DNA of 64,000 bases from Corynebacterium sp. J010B-136 (GCF_002967075.1 NZ_PUGE01000001.1:62001-126000); one strand, 5' to 3'; shown: positions 17,848-27,389, counted from the stretch's first letter. Notes: generated by a model from the sequence alone, not told the origin. Numbers and translations are program-made.

Positions 17848-19290
17848 TTAAGTTGTTACTCGCTCCAGGTCATCTGGGTTAGCGGGAGCTGCTTGGCCAT
17901 CCGCGTGGGCATCGACAAGCTGCGGAGCAGCGGTGTAAGGCTCGGTCTTACCCAGGCGCAGGCGCGCATAGTGCTCCTGCTCTTCCTGGTGGTCGATGCC
18001 GAGGGCGCGACGTGGGACATCGTGAAGCAGCAGCGCGGCGAAGCAAGACAGTGCCGACATAACGATGATGTACACGGCAATGCCGTTGGTCGAACCGGTA
18101 GCCTCCAGCAGACCTTGGCCAATGGTCGGTGCGAAAGCACCACCAATGACCGTGCCGATACCATAAGAAATAGACACGCCAGAGAAGCGAATGTTGGCCG
18201 GGAATAGCTCGGTGTACCAGGCTGCCTGTGGGCCGAACGAGAAGCCCAGACCGACTGCGAAGAGGCTCAAACCAGCCGCTACCTTGAGTGGCTCTGCGGT
18301 GTTGACCAAGGCGAACATTGGGAACGCGAAGACAATCAACCAGAGGTATCCGAACAAGTAGGTGTTGCGGCGGCCGAAGTAGTCAGAGACAATGCCGCTA
18401 ATTAGCGTGGTCAGGAACCAAACGCCTGCTGCGGAGCTGATGCACAACATCGCCGTGGTGCGGTCGAAAGCGATAGGACCATCCGGGTTGGTGGTGTACG
18501 CGGTAACGAATCCGCCGGTGGCGATGTAGCCCGAGGCATTGGTGCCTGCGAAAAGAACTGCCGCGGCGACGATGAGCGCCCAGTGCTTCTTGAACAGCAC
18601 CGCGACTGGAGCCTTGGTCTGCTGCTTGCGCTCGGCGATGTCCTGGTAGATCGGGGTCTCATCCACCGAACGGCGAATGAAGTGGCCAAGCAGCACGAGC
18701 ACGAAGCTCAAGATAAAGGGAACGCGCCAGCCCCACTCCAAGAAAGCATCACCTGGTGAGATAACACCGGTCATCAGCGCGAATACACCGGTGGCCAGCA
18801 GCATGCCAAGCGAAACGCCCATCTGCGGGTAAGTGCCCGCCAGGCCACGCTTGTGTGGTGCGGCGTGCTCAACAGCCATGAGCGCGGCACCGCCCCACTC
18901 ACCGCCAGCGCACAGACCCTGGATAAGGCGCAGTACCAGCAGCGCAATCGGTGCTGCAATGCCAATTTGTGCATAGGTTGGCAGCAGACCAATCAACGTA
19001 GTGCACACGCCCATGCCAATAAGCGTTGCTACTAGAACCGCGCGGCGACCGAAACGGTCACCCCAGTGCCCTGCCAAGAACGCACCCAGTGGGCGGAACA
19101 GGAAGCTAATACCAATCGTGGCCAAGGACAACATCATGCCGAATTCCGAACCGAGTGGCTCAAACATCAGCGTGGAAAAGACCATGCCTGCTGCCTGAGC
19201 GTAGATAAAGAAGTCGTAGTACTCGATCGTGGTTCCGGCAATCGTCGCAAAAGCAACGCGACGATCCTTCGCCTTAGTATTAGCGGCCAT
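17848..19290 (-). CDS. MFS metabolite:H+ symporter (MHS family)
   Basis: A 480-residue 12-helix carrier starting at the ATG at 19290, with GGAGA just upstream. MHS-family signatures are IEYYDFFIYAQAAG in helix 1, the loop 2-3 motif GHWGDRFGRRAVL, and RLIQGLCAGGEWGGA in helix 4. Relatives import shikimate, alpha-ketoglutarate, citrate or compatible solutes with protons. The substrate cannot be named from sequence. It is transcribed alone; a GntR-type palindrome lies about 245 bp upstream. A long acidic C-terminal tail follows the last helix. Confidence 0.87.
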   Translation of the reverse strand: MAANTKAKDRRVAFATIAGTTIEYYDFFIYAQAAGMVFSTLMFEPLGSEFGMMLSLATIGISFLFRPLGAFLAGHWGDRFGRRAVLVATLIGMGVCTTLIGLLPTYAQIGIAAPIALLVLRLIQGLCAGGEWGGAALMAVEHAAPHKRGLAGTYPQMGVSLGMLLATGVFALMTGVISPGDAFLEWGWRVPFILSFVLVLLGHFIRRSVDETPIYQDIAERKQQTKAPVAVLFKKHWALIVAAAVLFAGTNASGYIATGGFVTAYTTNPDGPIAFDRTTAMLCISSAAGVWFLTTLISGIVSDYFGRRNTYLFGYLWLIVFAFPMFALVNTAEPLKVAAGLSLFAVGLGFSFGPQAAWYTELFPANIRFSGVSISYGIGTVIGGAFAPTIGQGLLEATGSTNGIAVYIIVMSALSCFAALLLHDVPRRALGIDHQEEQEHYARLRLGKTEPYTAAPQLVDAHADGQAAPANPDDLERVTT

Positions 19291-19949
19291 GAGATTCTCC
19301 AATTACTAGCCTGCGTGTGAATAAAGAAAGGCACTGGGCAACAGGTAATCCTGCTGCTCAGATGCTCATCGATATTCAAACACAGAATCTTCAAATTCCA
19401 TCGCCAGATTTTGCTTCACGAGACAAGCAAAACTTTCCGCAGTTTTTCACCGCATCCGTGATTTTCGCGCGCACGCCCATTGTCTAGCAACAACGCCGAA
19501 AAATCACGTGACCATGAGTTCTTCAAAAATTTAATGGTAATACCATTGCCGATGAATATTAATCAGGCAATCTAGACAGCTTGGTACACAGCAAAGCTTA
19601 ATTGGACGATTTCAAAGTCGGCATTTGATTCCTAGCCTCGCCGGGAACGCTCTCATCGCACACGAGTTTCGATAATCCCCAGAGAGTTCAACCGATGTGT
19701 AAGTGCTAGCTCTTATCTCAATACAGGGTCAGTACACGACACAATTCGCGCAGGTTCCTCAACATCCAATTCATTACATGCCCTAGGTTTACTTCTCGGC
19801 TATTATCAAAAAATTTGACGACCTTTACACATAGTTTCCAGTTAAATCCGCTCATCCATTCAAGAGATTTCCTAAAGTAAAGAATGTAGCGTGGAACCCA
19901 ATCTCGAAACTACGTTGAGCGCACCAAGTGACAGAAGGAGTGTCCAAGC
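19291..19949. other. 650-bp non-coding stretch between the transporter and the unknown gene 19950
   Basis: No supported gene in either direction. It contains the transporter's upstream region with a 15-bp palindrome (19533-19547). The rest is AT-rich (for example 19771-19880) and holds the promoter of the gene at 19950. The length and composition are unusual for this compact chromosome and may mark decayed or imported DNA. Confidence 0.5.
19533..19547. promoter_or_regulatory. GntR/FadR-like operator palindrome
   Basis: AATGGTA-A-TACCATT is a perfect inverted repeat. The TGGT-N3-ACCA core is typical of operators bound by FadR-subfamily GntR regulators such as LldR and PdhR. It lies in the upstream region of the MHS transporter, so it may control uptake of an organic acid. 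Confidence 0.45.
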
Positions 19950-20393
19950 TTGAACACGCATGGAAGGACCACAGAGCAATGGGAAGAACTTATAGCCGTA
20001 GCTAGTGACTTCCTGAAAAAAGTCGCAAGGCTTAAGAGGATAACTACCTATACAGACTTGAATCGTGAGCTCGAAGCAAAGGCAAGCCAACCTAGTTTCG
20101 ACTTCTCGTCACCGGAAGGGAGAAATGCGATGGGAGACCTACTCGGTGATGTTGTGTTGCGTACCTATGACGAGCGCCCTGGGCAAAAACTCATGCTTTC
20201 AGCGTTGGTGATGTACCTCAACGAGAACAAACCCGGAGCTGGATTCTACAACTTGGCTGTCTACTTAGGACTGTTAGCGCCTGATGCTTCCTCAACGGAA
20301 AAAGAGGAATTCTGGGTAGAACAATCCAGAGCTGTGTACTCGGCCTATGCAAAGAAATCTTCTGACAGAAGAAACCGTAGCGGCAATGCTTAA
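19950..20393 (+). CDS. Unknown 147-residue helical protein
   Basis: The start is a TTG with GAAGGAG ten bases upstream. The protein is soluble, helical and charged (TTEQWEELIAVASDFLKKVARLKRITTYTDLNRELE). It has a middle segment GRNAMGDLLGDVVLRTYDERPGQKLMLSALVMYLNENKPGAGFYNLAVYLG (given here as one region, about residues 58-109) that looks like the core of a conserved domain. The first part, with KxxRITTYTDLN, resembles the start of a winged helix, but this is only an impression. I recognise no family. The gene is AT-rich and lies in the accessory region between era and ybeY, near Shedu. Confidence 0.6.
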   Translation: MNTHGRTTEQWEELIAVASDFLKKVARLKRITTYTDLNRELEAKASQPSFDFSSPEGRNAMGDLLGDVVLRTYDERPGQKLMLSALVMYLNENKPGAGFYNLAVYLGLLAPDASSTEKEEFWVEQSRAVYSAYAKKSSDRRNRSGNA

Positions 20394-20472
20394 TCCGATG
20401 ATCAAGTAAGCATGCTGCAGGCACACGGATTCCTTTAACCAAGCGCCACTCCTAGGCACACCAGCAGGGATC

Positions 20473-20510
20473 AAAAAATCGGCAAGAAAGCTCAAGCTCC
20501 TTGCCGATTT
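20473..20510 (-). terminator. Terminator of pdxY
   Basis: AATCGGCAAG and CTTGCCGATT form a 10-bp stem with inner AGCTC pairing, followed on the minus strand by six T residues (20478-20473). It is 38 bases past the pdxY stop. Confidence 0.75.
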
Positions 20511-20547
20511 CTCAGGTGCGGGATAAACCCACTGTGTGTCTTGGGGA

Positions 20548-21396
20548 TTAGATCTTGGTGACCTCAAACTGCAGGCGTGGGTGTGCGAAGAACTCCTGGG
20601 ATTCGATGAGTTGGAGCTCTTCGGTGCCGGCCTCAAAGGTGGTCTGAAGCAGGTCGAAGACAGAAGACGCGGTGCGTGCAAGGGCGACGGAGGCGTCCTT
20701 GGTTTCGGTGTAATGACCGGCAAAAAGTGCGGTGGTCACGTCGCCGGAGCCGTTGCGCTTGAAAGGAAGGTGCGGGGTCTTCACAATGTAGGCATCGTCG
20801 CCGTCGGCGGCAATCATTTCGATGCTGCCTTCTTCGGTCTCAGGACGCTGCACGGAGGTAACCAGCACGACGCGTGGGCCCATATCCTGGGCAGCCTTGA
20901 TGGCAGCGAGGGTTTCTTCCAAGTTGCCGACCTTCTTGCCGGTCAAAAATCCCAGCTCAAACTGGTTGGGGGTGATGATATCGGCAACTGGCACGACCTT
21001 ATCGCGCAAAAGTGGCGGGATTTCATCGGAGACGAAGCAGCCGGATTTCTCGTTACCCATCACAGGGTCGCAGGCATAAAGCGCGTCGGGGTTGACTGCC
21101 TTGATGCGGGTGACGGCATCCACAATTGCGCCGGCAATATCCGGGCCGCCCTGGTAGCCAGAGACAATGGTGTTGAGCTTTTCAAAAGCACCGCGGCGCT
21201 CAATTCCGTCGATAATGCTAGATACATCAGCAGCAGAAACTAATGGTCCGCCCCAGTCACCATAACCGGTGTGGTTGGAGAAATTAACAGTGTGCACTGG
21301 CCACACCTCATGGCCGATACGCTGCAGCGGGAATACGGCTGCAGAGTTACCGACATGGCCAAACGTTACGTGCGACTGGATCGACAGGATATTCAT
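20548..21396 (-). CDS. pdxY: Pyridoxal kinase
   Basis: Phosphorylates pyridoxal (and related vitamers) to PLP using ATP, in the B6 salvage pathway. The 282-residue sequence has the ribokinase-like fold of PdxY/PdxK: N-terminal ILSIQSHVTFGHVGNSAAVFPLQ, substrate-loop VHTVNFSNHTGYG, DPVMGNEKSG, ITPNQFELGFLTG and the C-terminal anion hole/catalytic GSGDVTTALFAGH with Asp as base. It is monocistronic, 59 bp after ybeY on the same strand. Confidence 0.95.
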   Translation of the reverse strand: MNILSIQSHVTFGHVGNSAAVFPLQRIGHEVWPVHTVNFSNHTGYGDWGGPLVSAADVSSIIDGIERRGAFEKLNTIVSGYQGGPDIAGAIVDAVTRIKAVNPDALYACDPVMGNEKSGCFVSDEIPPLLRDKVVPVADIITPNQFELGFLTGKKVGNLEETLAAIKAAQDMGPRVVLVTSVQRPETEEGSIEMIAADGDDAYIVKTPHLPFKRNGSGDVTTALFAGHYTETKDASVALARTASSVFDLLQTTFEAGTEELQLIESQEFFAHPRLQFEVTKI

Positions 21397-21455
21397 GCCC
21401 GCAATGTTACTCCCGCCACCAGAACCAATAGAAACTAGCGTCGGGTTAACATTCG

Positions 21456-22031
21456 CTACTCAAAGTCAGTATCGATTTGCTCGTCTAAAGTTTCGCGATC
21501 GGCTGCCGATGGAAACGCCTTCGCCCCCGACGGCTTCGGCTGGAAACTCAATCCGCGCTTGGACAAAGAGTCATACCAATCGGCCAAAAGCTCATTTTGC
21601 AGCGCGAACATTTCTTGTTCTTCAGCAGGGGTGCTGTGGTCATAGCCCAGAAGGTGCAAGCAGCCATGGGTAGTCAACAGTGCTAGCTCATGCGATAGCG
21701 AGTGGCCGGCGGCATCGGCTTGGCGCTCAGCAAAAGCTGGGCACAACACGATATCGCCCAACATTGCAGGGCCCATTTCCGGCGCATCAGGACGCGGGGT
21801 CATAGCCCCTGGAGTGAGCTCATCCATGGGAAAGCTCATCACATCGGTAGGACCTTCCAAGTCCATCCAGCGCACATGCAGCTCTTCGATGGTTTCTAAA
21901 TCCACGCATGTCATAGTCAACTCCACATCGGGGTTAACATCCATGGCACCCAGCGCGAAGGAGGCGACATCAATGAGCATTTCCTCATTCACACCGTCGA
22001 AGCCGGACTCATTGAAAAATTCGATGCTCAT
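21456..22031 (-). CDS. ybeY: Endoribonuclease YbeY
   Basis: Single-strand RNase for 16S rRNA 3' end maturation and ribosome quality control. The zinc motif [11 protein letters not shown] is intact. The ATG overlaps the phoH stop by one base (TAATG), so translation is coupled. At 191 residues it is longer than the usual 150-160, owing to a C-terminal tail rich in Asp and Lys. Confidence 0.95.
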   Translation of the reverse strand: MSIEFFNESGFDGVNEEMLIDVASFALGAMDVNPDVELTMTCVDLETIEELHVRWMDLEGPTDVMSFPMDELTPGAMTPRPDAPEMGPAMLGDIVLCPAFAERQADAAGHSLSHELALLTTHGCLHLLGYDHSTPAEEQEMFALQNELLADWYDSLSKRGLSFQPKPSGAKAFPSAADRETLDEQIDTDFE

Positions 22032-22999
22032 TACTTATTATCCTCATCATATTTGTCATAAGCGCTGACAATCCGCCCGACTAGTTGGTGGCGCACTACG
22101 TCGGCTGATTTGAGCTCCGAAAAGTGCACATCGTCGATATTGTTCAAGATTTTGCGCACCAACCGCAGGCCCGAGACCTGCCCCGAAGGCAAGTCCACCT
22201 GAGAGATATCACCGGTGACCACGATCTTGGAACCAAAGCCCAAACGTGTCAAAAACATCTTCATCTGCGCAGCAGTGGTGTTTTGGGCTTCATCTAGGAT
22301 AACGAAGGCATCGTTAAGCGTGCGACCGCGCATATACGCCAAAGGCGCTACCTCGATGATTCCTGCTTCCATAAGCTTTGGAATCATCTCCGCATCCATC
22401 ATGTCGCGCAAAGCGTCATAGAGCGGACGCAGGTACGGGTCGATCTTGTCATTTAAGGTGCCCGGCAAAAAGCCCAGCTTCTCCCCTGCCTCCACAGCAG
22501 GACGGGTCAAGATAATGCGGCTGACTTGCTTATTCTGCAGTGCCTGCACGGCCTTGGCCACAGCCAAATAGGTCTTACCGGTACCAGCGGGGCCGATGCC
22601 AAAGACAATCGTGTTTTCATCAATTGCCTGCACATACTCACTTTGACCAACAGTCTTCGGGCGCACGCGCTTGCCGCGCCGCGAAACAATATCTGCAGCC
22701 AGTGCCTGCGAGACCGACTCCGGCGCATCCACGGAAATCATATCCACAGTGTGCTTAACCGTATCCGGGGTGACAGCGTGGCCCCGGCGCGCGATAGCTT
22801 CAAGCTCATCCAGGGCTTTCTTCGCGCGGGCTACTTCATAGTCGGGACCCGTTACAGTCACCACGTTGCCGCGCGCAAAAAGGTCTACATCCAGCAGGTT
22901 ATTGAGCACCCGCAGGTTGTCATCCGCAGTGCCCAGCACGGCGCTGGTATAGGCGGAGTCGACGTCAAACTTTTTTGTAATGATAGCCACGTTTATCAA
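22031..22999 (-). CDS. phoH: PhoH-like ATPase
   Basis: A 322-residue cytoplasmic P-loop ATPase related to the helicase domain of SF1 proteins, with a role in RNA metabolism. Walker A is GPAGTGKTY and Walker B is VILDEAQN. The [17 protein letters not shown] segment is typical. The start is a TTG (22999) with AAGGAC upstream; a GTG at 22990 is the alternative. It lies between rsmE (13-bp gap) and ybeY (1-bp overlap), the usual RNA-maturation cluster. Confidence 0.94.
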   Translation of the reverse strand: MINVAIITKKFDVDSAYTSAVLGTADDNLRVLNNLLDVDLFARGNVVTVTGPDYEVARAKKALDELEAIARRGHAVTPDTVKHTVDMISVDAPESVSQALAADIVSRRGKRVRPKTVGQSEYVQAIDENTIVFGIGPAGTGKTYLAVAKAVQALQNKQVSRIILTRPAVEAGEKLGFLPGTLNDKIDPYLRPLYDALRDMMDAEMIPKLMEAGIIEVAPLAYMRGRTLNDAFVILDEAQNTTAAQMKMFLTRLGFGSKIVVTGDISQVDLPSGQVSGLRLVRKILNNIDDVHFSELKSADVVRHQLVGRIVSAYDKYDEDNK

Positions 23000-23012
23000 T
23001 CTACCAGCGTCC

Positions 23013-23795
23013 TTACCATCGACTCGTGCGTACCCCGATTGCCGCTAAAGCCACCATGGCTGCCGATGCCGTGCGCAATACCTCCGGGCCCAGCTTGATC
23101 GCTTGCGCGCCGGCGGCTTGTAGCGTTTGAAGTTCCTCGTCGCCGATTCCGCCTTCAGGGCCAATGAGCAGGATCAGCTCGGTGGTCTCCGCAGCATCCA
23201 CCGTCAGCGGAACATCTTTGATGGACTCGGTGGCGTCTTCGTGCAGGACATAGACCAGCGCGTTGTCACGCCCGGCCAGATGCTGTACCAGTTGCGGTGT
23301 GGTCAACGGGCCGTGGGCAAAAGGCACGCGCGTGCGCCGGGACTGCTTGGCCGCGGCGTGGGCTTGGCTTTGCCACTTCGCCAAGGCCTTGGGTGCCTTC
23401 TTGCCGTCCCACTTAGCGATGCACCTATCCGCCTGCCACGCAATAAACTCATCCGCGCCAGCTTGGGTCGCCAGATCAATCGCCAATTCAGAACGCTCAG
23501 ACTTTGGAATGGCTTGCACCACGGTTACCCGTGGGTTTGGCTCCGGAGTCTTCCCGATTTTCTCGACGGTGGCAAGGAGTTCGTCTTTGCCGCGGGTTTC
23601 TGTCACCGTAGCTTCGGCGAAAATACCCTCTGATGAACGGTCGATCTCAGATGGCGCGTGGACCAGCAGCACTTTCTCGCCCGGTTCCAAGCGCTTAACG
23701 GTTACCGCGTGGCGGCCTTCCGCGCCAGAAAGGGATACAACATTCCCTTCAGCAACTCCGACCAGATTCGGGTGCAAAAAAGCCGGCAAAGACAA
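23013..23795 (-). CDS. rsmE: 16S rRNA m3U1498 methyltransferase
   Basis: Methylates N3 of U1498 in 16S rRNA using S-adenosylmethionine. The 260-residue sequence starts with a PUA-like domain (HAVTVKRLEPGEKVLLV) and ends with a SPOUT knot. It has VQAIPKSERSELAIDLATQAG in the middle, LLIGPEGGIGDEE as the SAM loop and LGPEVLRTASAAMVALAAIG as the knot. It lies 8 bases downstream of dnaJ. Confidence 0.95.
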   Translation of the reverse strand: MSLPAFLHPNLVGVAEGNVVSLSGAEGRHAVTVKRLEPGEKVLLVHAPSEIDRSSEGIFAEATVTETRGKDELLATVEKIGKTPEPNPRVTVVQAIPKSERSELAIDLATQAGADEFIAWQADRCIAKWDGKKAPKALAKWQSQAHAAAKQSRRTRVPFAHGPLTTPQLVQHLAGRDNALVYVLHEDATESIKDVPLTVDAAETTELILLIGPEGGIGDEELQTLQAAGAQAIKLGPEVLRTASAAMVALAAIGVRTSRW

Positions 23796-23803
23796 GTTAA
23801 CTC

Positions 23804-24952
23804 CTAACGACGGAAGCGGTCGCGGAGACGGTCGAAGAAACCTTCGCCGTCGTTGTCATCGGCGGAGTGCACCTTCGAGGATTCCTCGCGCTTGTCGCGG
23901 ATTTGCTCGAGTAGCTCCTTGGTCTTCTTATCCAAGTCCGTAGGCACCAGGACGTCGACGTGGGCATACAGCTTGCCGTGACCATCGGTACGCAGGCGTG
24001 GCATGCCCTTGCCGTCGAGCACGATCGCTTCGCCGGGCTGGGTGCCAGGTTCGATGTCGATTTCCAAAGATTCACCGTCGAGGTGTTCGACGGGGAAAGA
24101 GGTACCAAGGGCGGCGTCGACCATCGGCACGCGCACAGAGACATGCAAGTCATCGGCGTCACGCTCGAAGATAGGGTGCTTTTGGGTGTGCACTTCGACA
24201 TACAGGTCGCCAGCCGGGCCGCCGCCGTGGCCGACTTCACCTTGGTCAGCCATGCGGATGCGCATACCATCGCCGATACCGGCTGGGATATTGACGGTGA
24301 TGTCGCGGCGCTTCTTCACGCGGCCATCACCGCCACAGTGGTTACAAGGATCGGTGATGACCTCACCAAAGCCCTGGCACTGCGGACACGGACGGGAAGT
24401 CATCACGTTGCCCAGGAAGGAGCGCTGCACTTCTTGAATTTCACCCGCGCCACCACAGCCGGTACAGGTCACAGGCTTAGCTTTCGATGCAGAGCCGGAA
24501 CCAGAACAGCGATCACAGAGCACCGCGGTATCAACCGTGACGGTCTTGCGCATGCCAGCATAAGCTTCTTCCAAAGTAATGGAGGTGCGCAGCAGCGCGT
24601 CATTGCCAGGCTGTACGCGCGAGCGTGGGCCGCGGCCTTGGCCACCGCCGCCACCGAAGAACTCAGCGAAGATATCGCCCAGTCCGCCGCCTCCGAAGCC
24701 GCCACCGCCAAAGCCGCCACCGCCGGCTTGCTGCTCCATCGGGTCAGAGCCCATATCCACTACCCGACGCTTCTGCGGATCCAGCAGAACCTCTTGCGCT
24801 AAGGAAGCTTCGCGGAACTTCTCCGCTGCTTCTTCATCGCCGGGATTAACATCTGGGTGGTACTTACGCGCGAGCTTGCGATAAGCCTTTTTAATTTCCT
24901 GATCGGTTGCGTTAGATTCCACGCCTAAGATGCCGTAGTAGTCACGAGCCAT
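23804..24952 (-). CDS. dnaJ: Chaperone DnaJ (DnaJ2 type, partner of HrcA locus)
   Basis: Hsp40 co-chaperone that delivers unfolded proteins to DnaK. The 382-residue protein has a J domain (residues 1-70, with [16 protein letters not shown] carrying HPD), a Gly/Phe-rich linker, and four zinc-finger repeats, [24 protein letters not shown] and CNHCGGDG. Two beta-barrel substrate domains follow. This is the second actinobacterial dnaJ, encoded next to hrcA rather than dnaK. It is probably co-transcribed with hrcA (52-bp gap) and so under its control. Confidence 0.96.
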   Translation of the reverse strand: MARDYYGILGVESNATDQEIKKAYRKLARKYHPDVNPGDEEAAEKFREASLAQEVLLDPQKRRVVDMGSDPMEQQAGGGGFGGGGFGGGGLGDIFAEFFGGGGGQGRGPRSRVQPGNDALLRTSITLEEAYAGMRKTVTVDTAVLCDRCSGSGSASKAKPVTCTGCGGAGEIQEVQRSFLGNVMTSRPCPQCQGFGEVITDPCNHCGGDGRVKKRRDITVNIPAGIGDGMRIRMADQGEVGHGGGPAGDLYVEVHTQKHPIFERDADDLHVSVRVPMVDAALGTSFPVEHLDGESLEIDIEPGTQPGEAIVLDGKGMPRLRTDGHGKLYAHVDVLVPTDLDKKTKELLEQIRDKREESSKVHSADDNDGEGFFDRLRDRFRR

Positions 24953-25004
24953 GGGGAGATTTAGTTCCTTTTCGTTTCTATCTTTATTTAAAACTTAAAA
25001 ATTT

Positions 25005-26036
25005 TTATTCATGTCCGAGAATATCGCTGACATAGTGTGCAACGGCTGAGACCCGAGACATTGTTCCTGAATAGTCCATGAATGTGGGACCAACCACGCC
25101 TAAACCACCAAGAACTTCACCATCGGTGCCATACGCAGTGGTCACAACCGAAGCTTGGCGCAGCTGGTCATCATCATGTTCTTCACCGATAACCACAGAG
25201 ATATTGCCAACCTCTGGCACCCGAGTGAGCAAGTTTAACACCACCACTTGTTCCTCCAGCGCTTCCAAAATGCCCGAGAGATCAATCCCGCGAGAAGTAA
25301 TGGAATTGCGCGTAAGATTCGGCGTGCCAGCAAGCAAGTAGCGCTCTGCTGGATATTCCACGAGCGTGTCTACTAAGACGTTCGCAGCTTTACGAAGGTG
25401 CGGGCGAATATCAAGTGCCACTTGCTCTTCTAAAATATCCAAGTGCGCAGTGGCTTCCGCCAAGGTCTTGCCAGCCAGCGCATTGTTCAAAACATCGCGC
25501 AGACGCAACACGTCTTCTGCTTCCATGACAGAATCCAGCTCCACATTGCGCTGTTCCACCCGGCCATTGTCGGTAATAACAACCACCAGCAAACGCACCG
25601 GCGATAACGCTACGACTTCACAGTGCTTAACTGTGGATACCCGTAGGTTCGGCATCTGCACAACGGCTGCAGAGTCAGTAATCTGCGCGAGCATACGCGC
25701 TGCTCGATGCAACACGTCTTGCAAATCCACGCCACCATCTAAGAAAGTCAGCATCGCTTTGCGCTCCGGCCGCGACAAGGGCTTGAGATCATGTAGCGAA
25801 TCGACGAAGACGCGGTAGCCCTTTTCCGTGGGCACGCGCCCCGACGATGCATGGGGTTGGGTAATTAACCCCTCTGTTTCCAACACCGCCATGTCATTGC
25901 GGATCGTGGCAGAAGATACCCCTAATTGATAGCGCTCCAATAATGCTTTAGAACCGACTGGTTCTTGCGAGGAGATAAAGCCTGCCACAATTGCGCGCAG
26001 GACCTCTTTACGCCTGGCGTCCGTGATACTCGACAT
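25005..26036 (-). CDS. hrcA: Heat-inducible repressor HrcA
   Basis: Represses class I heat-shock genes by binding CIRCE, and depends on GroEL for folding. The 343-residue protein has an N-terminal winged helix ([28 protein letters not shown], then [28 protein letters not shown]) and the GAF-like core with inserted dimer domain. The ATG lies directly after a near-perfect CIRCE operator, so hrcA and the genes after it are autoregulated. Location between hemW and dnaJ is standard. Confidence 0.96.
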   Translation of the reverse strand: MSSITDARRKEVLRAIVAGFISSQEPVGSKALLERYQLGVSSATIRNDMAVLETEGLITQPHASSGRVPTEKGYRVFVDSLHDLKPLSRPERKAMLTFLDGGVDLQDVLHRAARMLAQITDSAAVVQMPNLRVSTVKHCEVVALSPVRLLVVVITDNGRVEQRNVELDSVMEAEDVLRLRDVLNNALAGKTLAEATAHLDILEEQVALDIRPHLRKAANVLVDTLVEYPAERYLLAGTPNLTRNSITSRGIDLSGILEALEEQVVVLNLLTRVPEVGNISVVIGEEHDDDQLRQASVVTTAYGTDGEVLGGLGVVGPTFMDYSGTMSRVSAVAHYVSDILGHE

Positions 26037-26063
26037 TTAGCACTCGCCTCCTTCGGTTGCTAA
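26037..26063 (-). promoter_or_regulatory. CIRCE heat-shock operator directly before hrcA
   Basis: On the plus strand TTAGCACTC (26037-26045), a 9-bp spacer and GGTTGCTAA (26055-26063) match the CIRCE consensus TTAGCACTC-N9-GAGTGCTAA at 16 of 18 positions. One arm touches the hrcA ATG, and the spacer holds the ribosome-binding sequence GAAGGAGG (minus strand). HrcA bound here would block its own gene and probably dnaJ and the genes beyond. The folded RNA could also hide the ribosome site. Confidence 0.85.
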
Positions 26064-26088
26064 ATACTACCCCACTACCAAGTCATTG

Positions 26089-27237
26089 TTAAGTTTCAGA
26101 CTCCTCGGCTAGAAGCAGGTCGGTGATGATGCCATCGGCAAGCAAGCGGCCAGCGTTAGTGACTCGCAACCGGCCGTCATCGACAAGCAATCCGCGATCG
26201 ATGAAGCCTTCCACCGCGGGCTGTGCTGCAGCCGAGAGCAAGCTGCGATCGATGCCTTCGCGCAAACGCAAACCCAACATGATTTTCTCCATGTGGTTTT
26301 CTTCCGCCGTCAGCGTTTCCGAATCTGCGATAGGCAACTCGCCCTCGCCCAACATCTTGATATAGCGCGCCGGCAATTTCACGTTGTAGAAACGCTGCTT
26401 GCCGATGTGCGAATGCGCGCCCGGGCCCGCGCCCCACCATTCTTTATCACGCCAGTAGATCATGTTGTGGCGGCACTCCCCGCCTTCCTTGGCCCAGTTG
26501 GAGACCTCGTACCAGCCAAAGCCGGCATCGTCTAGCCTGCTCGCGATAATCTCGTAGCGCCTGGCCATGACATCTTCATCCGGCATGGGAAGCTCACCTT
26601 TGGCCACCTTGCGCGCCATGCGGGTGCCATCTTCGACGATGAGGGAATAGGCACTGATGTGGTCCACGCCCGTGTCCAGCGCGAGGTCGAGCGTGCGGCG
26701 GACATCATCATCTGTTTCCGTCGGCGTTGCGTAAATCATATCCAAGTTGACATGCTCAAAGCCTGCGGCCTTGGCTTCCTTCGCCGCGGCAAAAGGCCGC
26801 CCTGGGGTGTGTGCGCGCTCCAAAATCTGCAACACGTGCGAGGATGCTGACTGCATGCCGAGGCTTACGCGGGTAAAGCCTGCCTCTTTGATCTGCTCAA
26901 AGAACTCCGGCGAAGTCGACTCCGGATTCGATTCCGTAGTGATTTCCGCACCAGGTGAAATCCCGAAACTATTGCGCGCCGCATTGAGCACGCGAGTAAG
27001 GCCCGTGCCACCCAACAGCGAGGGGGTGCCGCCGCCAACGAAAATGGTATCGGCCGGGCGGTTAATTTTCTCCGCGGCCTTTTCTAATTCGCGCTCTAAC
27101 GCATCCAAATACGGGCCGGTGAGATCCCGTGGGCTTCCCAGCTCACCCGGGGTATAAGTATTGAAATCGCAGTAGCCGCAGCGCGTTGCACAAAACGGCA
27201 CGTGGATATAAAGCCCAAACGAGTCTGTCATGGCCAT
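26089..27237 (-). CDS. hemW: Radical SAM HemW (HemN-like) protein
   Basis: A 382-residue radical SAM protein with the cluster motif CATRCGYC (CxxxCxxC), FVGGGTPSLLG, and the C-terminal HemN domain. HemW is a heme-binding chaperone that inserts heme into respiratory proteins. The absence of the N-terminal catalytic extension of true HemN argues against coproporphyrinogen dehydrogenase. It leads the hemW-hrcA-dnaJ-rsmE-phoH-ybeY series and is divergent from the CorC-type genes with a 150-bp shared region. Confidence 0.92.
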   Translation of the reverse strand: MAMTDSFGLYIHVPFCATRCGYCDFNTYTPGELGSPRDLTGPYLDALERELEKAAEKINRPADTIFVGGGTPSLLGGTGLTRVLNAARNSFGISPGAEITTESNPESTSPEFFEQIKEAGFTRVSLGMQSASSHVLQILERAHTPGRPFAAAKEAKAAGFEHVNLDMIYATPTETDDDVRRTLDLALDTGVDHISAYSLIVEDGTRMARKVAKGELPMPDEDVMARRYEIIASRLDDAGFGWYEVSNWAKEGGECRHNMIYWRDKEWWGAGPGAHSHIGKQRFYNVKLPARYIKMLGEGELPIADSETLTAEENHMEKIMLGLRLREGIDRSLLSAAAQPAVEGFIDRGLLVDDGRLRVTNAGRLLADGIITDLLLAEESET

Positions 27238-27324
27238 TACACTAACGCTTAACGCGAAATCCGTGTAATCTTGTCACATCATTTCCAAAATGATATGAAC
27301 CTGATTTTCCAACTCAAAGAAAGG

Positions 27325-27383
27325 CACCCGCTGGTGGAACCTCCGAGTCGATGTCCCCGCTACCAAATACCTAGGTGGTGGGG
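27325..27383 (+). promoter_or_regulatory. Leader stem-loop covering the ribosome site of the first CorC-type gene
   Basis: A 10-bp stem (27355-27364 with 27374-27383, including two G-T pairs) and a 9-nt loop put the GGTGGGG part of the ribosome-binding sequence into a helix 7 bases before the ATG at 27390. A smaller CACC/GGTG hairpin lies upstream (27325-27336). Such structures before magnesium- or cobalt-related transporters can be metal-sensing leaders. No known riboswitch consensus is matched. Confidence 0.4.
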
Positions 27384-27389
27384 AGCACT

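Noticed and set aside
27241..27389. A known magnesium riboswitch (M-box) or yybP-ykoY element before the CorC-type gene
   Set aside because: The conserved bases of these classes are not present; only a local stem-loop is supported.
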